Assembly (NCBI GenBank): GCA_013399305.1 | Contig: VXAI01000019.1 | Location: 5,701,347 to 5,765,346 of the forward strand | DNA: 64,000 nt | Source: Rostratula benghalensis | Lineage: Eukaryota > Chordata > Aves > Charadriiformes > Rostratulidae | Reading direction: 5' to 3' | Shown: positions 45,305 to 58,500 of the stretch, one piece after another | Position numbering within the stretch: the stretch's first letter is position 1 | Layout of the letters: every line of letters starts with the position of its first letter | Translations under genes and position numbers: made by a program | The notes under the pieces: model-generated | The model's input: the letters and a program-made list of their open reading frames with translations, nothing else | What the model was told of the DNA's origin: nothing | Database searches by the model: none

Positions 45305-46931
45305 TACAGCTCATGCTATAAGGAATTATTAAGATGTTTTCTCTCTACCAAGCCACTCAGACTCATAAACATTCTGGGAATTCTATGCCTTTGCAATCTT
45401 TTTCTGTCTCTCCTGTTGCTTTGAAATTGGCTAACAAGTTCAAAATTGTTTTAGTGGGACTGAGACACACGGTGGGATCATGTACACTGCATTTCTTTAG
45501 GAAAAAAAAAGCTGAAACAAATAACAAGCTCAGGGATTAATAATGCAGATGAATAAAGGAGAAAAAGAGTAGATATTTGAAAAGCAAAACATCACAAAAA
45601 AAAAAAAAAAGCCAACGACCAAGGAGGAAAAAAATAACCAAAACCCCAGGAAAATGTAAGAAGAAAAGCAATTGCTTAAATGCTTCAGTTACACCTCTGC
45701 ATTCTGTGTCCAGGCACTCCCTGTGCTTTATCACATTTCACTGGAGAACGTGCTGGTTTTGTCTGCGCAGAAGAAAGGCATGTAACTACTGAATAAGCAG
45801 GGAAGTTAATAAAGCAGATATTCTGAAACAATTTTCTGCATCAACGCACTTGTATAACAATCTTTTAAATATAACCATGATCCCCCTTCCCTACTGAAGA
45901 TTCTCATCAGCTGGGTTCAACTTAAGCTATTTGCAGCAACCAGAACCCACGAGGGGCTTGCTACCTTAACTTTAATTTCCTAAAAAATGTTTACTTTCTT
46001 CCAGATGGCGAGATTAAATTACATAAACACTGTCAGCAAGTTGAATCCTCCGATGTATTCATTTCCACCGCAGAAGCTTCAAAACCATCTATAATTTTGT
46101 TACTGATGTTTGGAAACAGCTGTAGCTGACATGGCTGTGTGTTGTGCGTGTCAGCGTTCAAGGATTAAATATTCTTAACCCCCAATGGAACAAAACTTGC
46201 TCTTTTAGTGAGACACAGCATCAGGTACGTCAGAGACTGTTACTACAAGGGGGGTGTCTTATTAGTTCATGGATAAACAAAAAGGTCAAGGGTGCTATAT
46301 TCAGCTTTCCTCCAGAGAAATGCTGGGGGAAGGCCACAATTTCAGACATACCAGTATTTTGAAGTATCACATGGTTGGAGGGACCAATTAAGTTACTTTG
46401 TTGCTGTAGAAAAGTCTTGGTTTAGATAGTTTTATGCAATGTGAAAATAATGACATTATGCAGTTCTACAATACAGACGCTGGAAAAAATGAAGAGAACT
46501 TGTATGTTCCATTTTCTGTGTGTTCTGGTATAAAAACGTAATTTACACAAATGATATAACATGTGGGTAAATCACAGCACAAAGTTATGAATAGTTTTCC
46601 TTGGAAGGGTCCTTGCTGTGACTGGATGTGGTACTGAGAGCAAGAACCACGCTGATGGGAGCTGTAGATCCTGATATCTTCACCTCAGTCAGAAAGGTCA
46701 AAGGCTGGGAACCAGATGCAAATCTGTCTGCTTCAGTCTCCTGGGAGAGGACTGATGGATGGAGTGACAGCTTATCATCACTAGGAGAAAAACAAGCAGC
46801 CTGACACTGCCAGGAAGGGAGGTGGACATTCCCCTTGGCTGCGACGTACACCTACCCACTCCCTTGATCTCCACGGGGCTCAGGGACTGAGCACAGCTGT
46901 GATCACGAATGGAATGGAAAACAGCATCTTT
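45305..46931. other. Unique DNA between related CR1 copies
   Basis: No gene was found. There is an A-run at 45596-45610. A phrase 'atcacatggttggagggacc' at 46367-46386 recalls a CR1 end but is isolated. Confidence 0.6.
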
Positions 46932-47158
46932 AGCTGAAAGAGGGGAGATCTAGATGAGATCTCAAGAAGAAATTCCTTCCTGTGAGAGTGGAGAGGCACT
47001 GGAACAGGTTACCCAGAGAAGTTGTGGCTGCCCCATCCCTGGAGGGGTTCAAGACCAGGCTGGATGGGGCTTGGAGCAACCTGGGCTGGTGGGAGGTGTC
47101 CCTGCCCAGGGCAGGGGGTTGGAACTGGATGATCCTTCCAACCCAACCCATTCCATGA
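46932..47158 (+). mobile_element. CR1 LINE 3' fragment, same type
   Basis: Starts around 'agctgaaagaggggagatct' and passes 'agatgagatctcaagaagaa', 'cactggaacaggttacccag', 'gaagttgtggctgccccatc', 'aggctggatggggcttggag' and 'ggaggtgtccctgcccaggg' to 'ggttggaactggatgatcct'. Over their overlap it is nearly identical to the copy at 45170-45304, except that 'ctttaaggtcccct' is shortened. That suggests a young subfamily or a local duplication. Confidence 0.94.
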
Positions 47159-50100
47159 AGTCAAGTTGCAATTTCCTTGTCTACACTTGCTCAGAAGAGC
47201 CTCCTTTTTACAAAGTGCTGGATCCTAACTTGTCTACACCAATGGGAACCTTCTCTCCAGCTTGAATGGGAGTAGAGGTAGGTCCCTACCCACCTCTTCT
47301 TGCTGTGGAAAAATAGGAAGTGGAAGGAAAAAAAAAAAGCCTGTATGCAAGCAAGATGATTCCTGGTACCATCTCTGGAATTCTGTGAACTCTTGCAAAA
47401 ATCAGATGATGAATTAGTGCTGCCCTAGAGAGCTCAGCATTTCAGCAGATCACATGGAAAGCTCATTGGTCTTAGTATTACCAGAGAGATTTTCTCCTTG
47501 CAGATGGCACCACGCTCTTTTCCCCATCTATTATTTATTTCCTGAGGTACATTTTAAACTCAACATGTTTTTTCATTAGACTTCTTGATTCTTCCCCTCA
47601 CTTTGCAATTTCAGTTCAGCAAGAAAAGCTCTCCCTTTTGTCTGCTTCTACCCTCCACCAAACACTTCCAACCCCTTTGGACAACTGGGAGGAGTAAGAG
47701 AGGGTCACCTTTTCTCCCTTTCAAGCCCCACAGGCGTTACCAACGCACTTAATTCCAAATCTAACTGAGATTTAAGATTCCCTTTCTTCACTTCAACACG
47801 TGACGATCCAGGCTGTTCCTGTTGTCCCATCAATTCAAGGCTAGGCTCTGGCAGCAGAGATGCCAAAAACTGTATTCCAGGGCACCAAAATGAACACCAG
47901 CAGGAACACACTGTTCCACCAGTTCCACCACCACTTTCCCACAGACACAACCTGTTCCGTGCCTGCCATGGGGAGCAAGCTGTCCCATGGCAAAATGCAC
48001 TATAGCCACTATGATTTAAAAAAAAAAAAAAAAAACCCAAAAAAACCCCCCACCAAAAAACCCCCAAACCACCAAAATTAAAAATAAAAGATAAAAGTTT
48101 GATCTGCCTTCACTCATTTGAGATGTGGGGGGGTTTTTTTGCACATCTGACATATCACACCCCAACTGGAAGGCAGAGTAACATCTCGGAGGAAGAAACA
48201 GGTGAGCAGAGTAGTGGAACAGGTATCTATAAGATTATCAGTAGGCTTTATAAATATTTACATGCATATTCCCAAGGCATGCAAGCAATTATACAAGGAG
48301 AAACATTTTTTTAGTGACATTGTGCTCTAAAAAGAATAAGATGGTGATGTACAAAGACAAGCTGTGTTTCTTTTCAAGTCCGGTGTAACCCTGTATCTCA
48401 ACTCTTTCTGCAATCTAAGGTTAAAAAAAAAAAAAAAAAAAAAGATGTTTACACAAAGTATTTTGCAACAGAAAATTGTAGACTCTGCAGAAGGCTCAGG
48501 CAAACTGATTTACAAAGAAAACAGCCTCTAAAGTGACCCCTGTATCCAAGTTAGAGCAGATGCACACTTGCAAGGTCACTCTACCACCGCTGTTCAGACT
48601 AGGTCAGCTTTTGAAGACATATGACTTCAAGCCTGCTTGTTACCCTGACACAGACCTCACAGGCATATGTCTGCCTTCATACCAGACAGCTTAACAAAAA
48701 TGTCCTTATTGCTCAAGAAGGACACTCTACCCTACGCTCAATCCTTACGTACAGGCGCCACAGCAATTCCAGCAAGCTTTTCCCCTCTGTCCTGAATGGA
48801 CCCCACTCCTTGTGCAAGGAGGAGAATCTCCAGCTCTGGGAGATCATTGTACACAGCACAAAGCACACACCCCCCCAGGCACTTCAAAGTCTAAAATGAG
48901 AAATAATTGCAACAGCTACACAGGATCACTAGGCATCACGTGCCTTCCCAGAAACAAGTATTATTTTAAACGTGTCAGCAATGCTAAATGCTACAACCTC
49001 TATGGTCAGACAGATGTGCTGTACATCACTTCAAAATAAGAAGTGCACATGGAAAGAAGACGACAGGAAAAAAAGCACACTAAAAAAAAAAAAAAGGAGA
49101 AAAGAATAAGGATTTAAATCAGACTGACAGTGAGCCAGAAGCCACAATAGCTTACAAAATTTAAGCTGAAAGAGTCACAACATTATCTAGCCATCTTTAT
49201 GGACAAATCACAACCAACCATCTCAGACACATACCACAAATCATTGAGGATCAGCTGACAGCAGAAGAGAGAAAGGACGTTTCTTTGAACTGAAATTCAA
49301 TTTTCTGACTCTTTTCTGCAGGACAATGCATTCATTCCAGTGCTTTCTAAAAAGTGACCCACAGACCAGAGCAATACGCAAAGCCACGGCTCATGATTCA
49401 CAGTTCACCATGGGCAAATGATTCTCTTCCCAGAGACAGCTTAAAAATCTTACTTCTCTAATCTTACTTTTCCAAGTTGCTCCAAGGACACTGCATAAGT
49501 GAAATCAGAGGAAAGGCGATGGATAAAACATTCTCCCCATTAAAGTAAGCTGTCCTTAATCTCACAGACACCGAAGAATTTGGGGACCACGTGTTTTAAG
49601 CACTAAATGAGTATGACTTTCTCAGCTCGGCTGTTCCAAACATACAAATGAACACATCACCTGATCAGGAATTCTCCAAAGATGTTTCCCCACCGTCTCA
49701 CCCTGCCACGGAACAACAACCCCTTCTGCTGTGCTGCATCTTCCATCCCAGCCTTTCCACTGGGGAGGTGACAGATGAGGATGACAGACCTGAGGATGCT
49801 GAGTGCTGCCCACAATCTTTCCCTGGCTCCAAGGGAGAAGCACTCAATCAGGTGCCTCATCACCTCCACCCAGCCTCTTCCACCACAGGATGGCTCAACT
49901 ACTGTTTGAAATGAGGTTAACATAAACTACTCCAATGAGTAAACTGGTAAGAGATGGTACAAACCCATAAGGACTCAACGATCCGCACATAGACTAGAAT
50001 GCCACCTGCTCAGCTTGGGTTCACAAGACAAAAAGGAGAAAAATGCCAGAATTTTCATTGTTTTCTTAGGCAACACAGTTCCATTCTTCTTTTTAATAGG

Positions 50101-53100
50101 TAACTCACACTGGTCATGGGCAAAACATGCTGCTTTACCTCATTATCTTTTCTTTTGATGCTCCCTTACCGAGAAGCATGCTTAGGCTTCAAGTATCATC
50201 AGTATCTTAGTTTCCTTTCCTTGACAACTACCTCATCTATGAGACAACATCAAAACTCTCTTAAATTGCAACTTGAAGTAGAAAAGTAAGCTTGGGATCC
50301 TAAAAGGGAACCTAACTAATTCTTTAAAAACTAAATATTTAAGTTAGTCATGTCTTACTAGAAGTAGATTTCAAATCATATATAAATAAATAGAGTTGTC
50401 AATGCACTTTTATACTTTTGATGGAATGAAGGGAGAAAAAGTTTAATTTGATACACATTTTAACTGTGATCCGTACAAACCTGTGGTCAACTGCCTAATA
50501 ACAGTTCTGTAACACTAAAACAAGAGATTTTTGTCACCCAAATTCAAGGATTCTTCTCAGTCCATGACTAAATATACACCATTTCACCTCGAGGACTTTT
50601 TCATCTTTGGTTGATAGTGTTACAGGCTATGACATATCTAAGGAAAAAGCCACGGATCTGCATTCAGAAGGCACACTCTGCACCTTCACAGGAACATTTT
50701 TGAGGCTACTTAATTTAGAGGCCATGACTGAGCTACCACGTACAGTTAAAAGCATGCACTGTTTTCACCGATGGCAGCAGCAAGAAACTCGTACTATTAA
50801 AATGTGTGAGCTGCTGAGACTGTCACCTAAACACATTAACAACACCGTTAGTCAGCACCTCGGTCCTTCAAATATAGCCAGCAAAACTTCACAGGGAAAC
50901 TTAACCACACGGGAATTTGGAAGGAGCAGTGGTGAGTGGCTTTCAAACCAAACAGGAGTTGAATGAAAAGGTCTTCTCCTTTGAAGCCATTGCCACACTT
51001 GAGGAGGAGCAACTCAAGCTTGGCACGTTACCTTCATTCTGTACAGAAGCACAGAATGCGTGCCTGCTGCCTGTAAGAATGCACTAAGAAAAAATACTAT
51101 GGGCAAGCCAAAAATAAGCCTTGAAAGAATATGAACCATCTTCCACCCTGGTTAAATAGGAGGGCTCTCTCTCCTCTTAACTTCGTGTGGTCCTAGGAGC
51201 AAATCACTTTTCCCCGCCTGTGTGAAAATAAGAGCAAACGTCACAGGTTTTACCACACCCAATAAACTCCACTGGTAAATTTTTATTCCTGAGCTGCTGA
51301 AGAGGAGTTGTAGGGACAGCTGTGTTTCAGGCTGTGATGACAACAGTTGTTCTGCTCTTGCTGGGGGGAGACAAGCACGCCTGCCTGTAGAGGGGGAGCC
51401 CAGGACACCCGTACACATAGGGATAATCTGCTTGCATTACCTCAGAAAGACCATGCTGCTGCCAGCATGAGAAAGACAGACTACTTATTTATTTATTTTA
51501 CATGTAGCATACTTCATTTTGAAACTGTTTCCTTTGCCACACTGATTTTATTGTTATTATGGCTTCCCTTTGCATGCACGAAGCCAGCCCCGGGCGAGCC
51601 AGGACCACGATCAAGGCTCAAAGTTCCTCCAGAAACAGAAAAGTAAGATGTGAAGAGGGATGGGTGCACTTAAACTCAGATTTGTGCTGGGAAGTAGGCA
51701 ATACCCCTCACGGGCAGGAAATGCCCATGTTCTATCTGTCCTAGCCTTTTAATATATATGCATTCATGGTGTAGTTACATGCTCGCTTTAATCCCATATA
51801 ATCCCTTTAGAAAAGTGCATTCCCAGCCTTCTGAGCAATTTCTTATTCCCAGCTTTTGGCCTTCCTCTTGCATGCCAGCACAAGCAACTGTACCCTGGCA
51901 CCAAGTGGTAAATTGAGCTAGTAAAAACTATTTAAAGAAAAAAAAAAAAATGGAAAAGGAAAATTAGCTTGAGGGGAAAAAAACCCCAAACCAATAAATA
52001 ATAAACTTTCAGACAGATAAATTCTGCAGATAAATTATGGCTCAGCCCAAAAACATACCAGTGCTCGTGTCAGCACCAGAACAGTGGCAGAAATGAAGGG
52101 AAAGGACATTCCTGGCAGATTAAAGGAAGGTCTAAGTTTTCCCTGGCTCAGACACATGCCCTAAGCATCAGGCTGCAACAACACATTCCCCTCACCCCCC
52201 TCTTCTCTGCCCTCTTCTGATCCAATGAATCTTGAAGTTCTTCATGGGAAACAGAACAGCTTCAACAGGGAAAAAAATAAAAAAAAAAATTAAAAAAAAT
52301 AAAAGCATCAGCATCATAACCTATAGCTAAGTGATGATGACCTTCTCCGGCAAAAAGCAGGAGCTGAACTGTGCCGCCCCAGAACGGCAAGGCTGCAGCA
52401 GGCACAACCGTAAGTCCATCAGAGGAGGCAGAATTACCTGCTGTCACATCAGCTGCTGCTGAAGGGGAGGGTTAAAGTGCCAGAACCCCCCTGATCCCCT
52501 TATATATAGCCACGTCTGGAAGGAGAAATAGGTGGGCAGAGGGAAAAGCTCCATAAATAGCTGCATCTCCTCTTTGCAACCCTGAAGCTCGGCTCTAAAT
52601 GATCAGCAAAGACTTTGGGGAAAGCTGCATTATGAAATACGGTTCTTTTTTAGGTTTGTTTCTATCAATCCCAGGTAACTCTTTCCTTAAAAACTTCCCA
52701 GACACAAACCACCAACGTGAGCATTGATAGCACTGACACTACACTGACAACATCCTAGGGTTTGTTTGGTTTGGGGTTTTTTTTAATAATAATAAAAAAA
52801 GAATATAGAAATGCAGGGTCTGGAGAAATCAGCCTTCTTATGTTCTCTGTAAACACACGCTGATGGCTGTGACATCCCTTCTGCTACTGGGTGAACTGGA
52901 GAACAACTGCAATTCCATTACACAGCAAGGCAAGCTCAGCATCGCTGCTATTCCTTCTGTAAACCAGTATATACGGGGAAAAAAATCCACCCCCACCCCA
53001 GCCTGCTGTATGCATGCACACATGCAGTTATTGGAGGCGGGGGGGAAAGCAGGGAAAAAGAAAGAAGGCAGTATTTCAATTTTCTCTCTTTTATTTATGG

Positions 53101-55445
53101 TTTCTCTTGGTTAGCCTGCTCCCCAAAGTTTTCTGCTGTGATGCCGAGTATGAAACAAAGCAATTCTCAGAGAGGAAAAACAGAAGTTGCAAACCCCATT
53201 TCTAGGAACTCCTTCTCTCCTGTAGGTGTTTCTAAATTTAATAAGCCGGGAGAGTGTAGGTGGTGTGCTATTCCCTTTTTTAAAATAATAAACAGGAAAG
53301 GCAGTCCTATCCCTCCTTATATGCCTGCCCTGCCCCTTCCACTGCACCGTGGCTGCCTGCTGAACTGGGTCAGTGAGCTGACTACCAATCTGATGAAACA
53401 TAAATAAAGTGAAGAAGGGGGGGAAAAAAGGAAAAAAAAAAAAAGTAAAAAGGAGCCTGAAAGGTTATTTTTCAGCTGTACCACAGCTCTGAAGCCAGCA
53501 TACGACCAAGCAAACAGCTGGGCTTCACCAAGGGAGAGGGCAATGGAGCAGGGGACAGGCTGTAAAGGGTGCAGGGTGGCTCTATTTTATTTTTTAAAGT
53601 AAATACTGGCAGCTTATGAAAGCTTAAAGTGTTAATCAAACTGAAGCCTTACTGTTTTGTTTGGGATTTTTTTAATTTTTTTTTTTTAAGAGAGTTATGA
53701 ACCACCGTAGAGGAGATGAAAGAACAAGCAGTTCCTGCACTTGTCACACAAAAATCACAGAAGCCATCTTCTGGAAGTAGAAATTGGTATCTAACACTCG
53801 TTTTCAGCCATCAGGGAGACATATAACAGGGCTGAGTGAGAAAGTCACACCAATGGTGCAGGAAAGGAGGACGAAAAAATGCTAAGACCAAGCTTCCAGG
53901 ATCCCTAGTACTTTTGACTTGTAGGATATGAAATGAAAATAAACACGTTGGTAGTGTTATGAGGGGGAGGAAAAATGTCTACAGTCATTGTCTGCTTACA
54001 TTTTATAACATATCAATGAGCTACAAGACTTGTAACTTAAATGCACTTAACCCAATTTTGGCACATTTTCTAATTTAAAATTCTTCTCATTGCTTTCAGC
54101 AAAAATATTCGGAATAGCGATAGACACATTGCTTATCAGTTAATCTGCTTCTAATGGAATAATGCAAAACATTTTTTCTCCCTGAAACACTACCTAAGCC
54201 AGAGCTTAAAAAGACACATAGGAAAAACTTCTACATACTTGCAGCAACGTTTATTTCTAACGTGCAGTTCGTGTAGGTTAATGTAGAAGTCAAGGTCTTT
54301 TTTTGAGGGAGAATATTCAACCTACAAAGTGATGATGCAACAGCAATTTGGAAATACCTATGATGACATTTCAGTTAGAACGTTAGAAAAAAATAACAAA
54401 TAACTGAAAGCCTTAACATCCATACTGCTTTTACAATTCACTGTTAAGAATGTACATATGAAAAAATATCTGGTCATCTTAGATCACTAAACTGAGCCCA
54501 CACTTCAAGATACCTCACAAAGCTGCGCTACTGGAACCAGTTTCCAACCTCAAAGTAACGGAGAGAAGGCCTTGAAGACCTTCACAAAGCCAAGATCCCT
54601 TCCCTAGGCTGCCATCATGTCTTTTCCTCCACAGCTTGTAACCAACCCCTTGAAGAATATAAGCTTCAGAAAAAAAGAAACCTTACAGATTTGAGATTCT
54701 CCTATTAAGTCAGTTAATATCATTTTTAATCCAGTCTTATAGTAAAAGCCTTAATATAAAGCTGTTACTCTGGGTTCCATACGTGATGTTGCCCATAAAA
54801 CTATTGTGCATTTAAAAACCAGTAAACTTCAGTTCTGTCAGGTTAGCATTGTGTAATAATTAGCAGGTGTGCATACTAAAATTAAGCTAGATATTTCTTT
54901 CTTAACGTTTTAATTAATTTTGTCGAGTTTCTAGTGCAGGGCAACTCGACTGCACCTAACGACGATTCTAGAATTTGAAAGAAGTGCTGAACAAAGACTT
55001 TTTAATACAGTGGGTTTTGTGTTTTGCTGGGGTTTTTTGTGTTTTTTTTTTTTTTTTTTTTTTTTTTTTGTGATTAACATATTGACATAAAAGACTTGGC
55101 TTCCAAAGGTAAAATAGTTCTTTTCAAAAAATAACTTGAGGTTTCGAACACAGAGGGTCCTCACTGCGCTTGTCCACTCCCATAAATCCTCTTGATGAAT
55201 TAATAGGAAGGTGGATGAAAACTTAGCCCTTCAACAGCTTAGAAAGCAACAACATCAGCTCATTAAGACTGGTTAAAATGGGAATGCTATGACTTCAATT
55301 ATGAGCCTGTTTAACCCAACTATTCTTGCAAATGTGGTCAATGGAACTGGCATCGGCGACACCAAACCCAGATGTGATGCCCAAGTAGTAAATTCAACAT
55401 CCCCCAGAAGGACTGCAAGGAGTGCAGCCAGCAGGGGTGGGACTG
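47159..55445. other. 8.3-kb block without recognisable transposons
   Basis: No gene was recognised. The longest plus-strand frame, 50607-50966 (119 aa), has no family features and is within chance expectation. Simple sequence includes A18 with C blocks at 48018-48076, an A-run of about 22 at 48422-48443, A/T-only sequence at 52266-52303, a T/G tract at 52758-52783 and a T28 run at 55042-55069. Confidence 0.6.
55042..55069. repeat. T28 homopolymer
   Basis: Twenty-eight T preceded by a G/T-rich lead-in (55016-55041). On the minus strand this would be a poly-A tail, but no retrocopy is recognisable on the minus-strand upstream side (above 55070). Confidence 0.85.
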
Positions 55446-55535
55446 CAGAATATTTCAGGTTGGAAAGGACTCCTGGAGGTCATCTTGTCCAAAAAACCCT
55501 GCTTAAAGCAGGTCCAATTAAATCAGGTCTGTGGT
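55446..55535 (-). mobile_element. Short CR1 LINE 3' tip
   Basis: 'cagaatatttcaggttggaa', 'aggactcctggaggtcatct' and 'tgtccaaaaaaccctgctta' followed by 'aagcaggtccaatta' are the complemented CR1 end of the type 'ccctgctcaagcagggccacc'. It is the only CR1 trace between 47159 and the end of the window. Confidence 0.8.
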
Positions 55536-58500
55536 AGAAGGGAAAAAAAAAATACTCTTAAAAAATACTCGTAAGCTCTAAATCAGGAAGCTGGAAGCAA
55601 AGCACTTCTTGGGAATGGTCCCAAGAACACGGGCCCGGTCTGAACTGCAGAAGCGTGGCCAAGGATTGTTCAGGGCTGGGGATGAGGAGGACAGAATTGG
55701 TGCAGATGAAAACGCTATAAGGACGCTCTTTAAGAGTTAAAGCCATACAGATGATTGCGTCCCGGCATGGGGGAAAGGCACAGCGCGGTGGTGAATTCGG
55801 TGGTAGAGGCATAACCTCACCGTGCTCCCTTTGGGACAAGGGTGCTCTTTCACGGGGTCCAGCAAAGCAACTGCCATCAGACTAGCTTTTTTGGAAATGC
55901 TAGGAGTAGAAATGACCTTAAATACGTCAAACAACAAGGTCTGGCTGAGGAGAGGAGTGCTCTCTGGCTGTTCAGAGCTTTATGGTCCCCTCCGTAAAAA
56001 CGGGAGGGTTCATCGAGCTATTTCTAGTCAAGCATTTACTACAAAAAACAAACCCCACAATGTAAAGGTAGATTTATATCAAGGGGTAACGGGTGGGGTG
56101 CGTAACCCTCTGTGGAAGAAAGAAAAAGAAGGGAAGCCACGCTGATTATTCTCAACTTCTCAACCTCTTCTCTGAACGCAACAGAGCCTGTATTCCACCC
56201 ATCACGGGCACAAATCCCTATTCACTACCCAGGCTCCTTGAAGTCCCTGGAACTGCCACCTGCACAGATTACATAGAGATTTGCAGAATTAGACTCAACA
56301 ACAAACACATGGGAACCATCCCATTTCCTAGTCCCATCCTAGACTCACACTTCAGAATTCAGAATCCACATGCCCTAGAACTTGCATAATAAAAATCACA
56401 AGACTTGTAATTAAAGAAGAAAATCTGAGGTAGTCTCACTTAAAAACATTTAAATAATATAGCCTTCTATTCTCTGCTTTCCTTGAAAAAACCCAGATGA
56501 TTCTACTGGCATTTTACCTCTCCTTAGTTAATAAAATCTCATACAACTAACCAAAAGAAAAGTTTGCATCAAATAGATGAATATAAAATATTCTGCCCTA
56601 TATTGCTGAGTGAATTGGAATAAGTGTTGCCACTGTGATTGGAGGGATTGGTTATTTTGGGCCTCAGGAATTCTACCTCCTGATGACAACACGTTTTGGG
56701 GAGAGCCTGGGGACACACATCAACACTCACTTTTTTTAATGACAATGTTGAAAACCTCTAACAGAGGTAACACGTCTTGGGTTTGCGTTGTTTGTTTGTT
56801 TGTTTTGGGGGTTTTTTTGTTTTGTTTTTGTTTTTTTTTTTTTTTTCAAATAGCAGCTCATGTAAAATACCAGAATATATTAAATTTCTATTACTAACTC
56901 TGCACTGTATAAGTGAGAGTTGACTTATGCAGCTAATATTAAATTTAGATATTAAATACATGTCCATATTGTATGCAGCCTAGCTGGAATTCACTAGATT
57001 AAACATACTAATTAATTTGGTCATGGTGTGTTTTTGTATTATAATTCAGCATTTATTTATGAGGCTCACATATTTAGTTTACCGAATTTAATGACTGCAC
57101 TGTTCTTAAACATATCATTAGAAGTGCTAACGTTTTCTATCATTAACCCTCTATCATTCCACAATTAACAGGAAATTATCAAACGGATAATGTAAGCGGT
57201 TATGTGGTTTTAAGCCACTTAAAACATTTCTAAATGTAATTATAACTATGTCATGCTAAGTAAGAGTTGATATTCCATTTTCACCCTTGACTCAATAGAG
57301 AAAATAAACCCCCAGCTTTTCTGATCACTTATTACTTTTAAGTTTCCTGCAGAGCACAGTCATTCATAGATATATTTCTGGGTTATCACACATTTAAATA
57401 GAATTGCCACCTCTTTCACGTTGTTTATTGCAGTCTGTAAGACGAAAACAGGCCACTGACATGAGTATTTTGTTACAAGGTGGGTCTTGTTCCACGGTCT
57501 AAAAATAATTATCAGAATGACTGATAAACTTTCTGAAAGGTGATGGGCATTTCTACTCCTAGCCTCACCCACACGCCCCTGTGGGACCTCCACACCTAAT
57601 TTTTTTGGGTGGTTGTCAGCACCTCCCAACGTTGGCCTCTGCTGAAGTCACACACTTCTGCAATTGTCAGACAAACCAGGGGCAGGAAAAACAAAAAAAA
57701 TAGTTAAAAAATCCTCCTATAATTTTGTACTGTTGTGTTTACTGAATCAAACTGTATTGAATGGTCAATGTGTGTGTGTGCACACACGTATACAGAAATA
57801 TATTTGAAATCTGCCAGGAAAGCTTTTCATTTATCTGCCTGCAATTCATATCAAAATCAAATTGTTACTTTTGAAGATGGGACAATTAAAAATGGTGGGC
57901 AAGGTATGAAGGAAAATCTTTCCACTCATCTATACCATCTTACGCACAGAGTCACCTCTTAAATCATCTCCCACCCTAAAAAAAAATAAAAATAAAAAAA
58001 AAAAAAGAGAAGTTATGCTAAGGGGCGCTCTCTGTTGCCCAGAGTCTTAATTTTCTAAATCGTTATGGGCAAAGGGAAATCAAATCTGGAGATCTATCTC
58101 AACTCCTGTCAGTCTGACGTACCAAACGCAAGCTAGAACCCCCCAGCAGCTTTCCCAGCTCTGTATTTTTATTGCTTTGGTCTGAGCTCAGAGAAGCCTT
58201 TGTGGAGACCCAGCGTTTCTCAACTTCCTCCATCACTTTAAAAACACACTGGTTCTGCCTTCCCCAACGGGAATGGCAGTGAACAAATGGCACTTCAGTA
58301 CCTGCTGCCCGAATGCTGAGACTCCCAAGGACTTCTCCTTTGCTGCTAAAGCAGCACACGGATGCCCACAACTTGTAACCAAGATTTCAACCAGCTGATT
58401 CATGGGAATATCAAACCTGTCCCTTGGTTCCAGCTGTGCAGGTTTGGGCGATGCCACTCAACCTTCTGACACTGAAAATCAAGAATCTCTCTTAAGGGGA

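Noticed and set aside
46360..46400. CR1-like phrase 'atcacatggttggagggacc'
   Set aside because: It is only about 20 bp and the expected flanking CR1 phrases are absent.
50607..50966. 119-aa plus-strand frame
   Set aside because: No motif or homology was recognised. Several frames of this length are expected by chance in 64 kb of AT-rich DNA.
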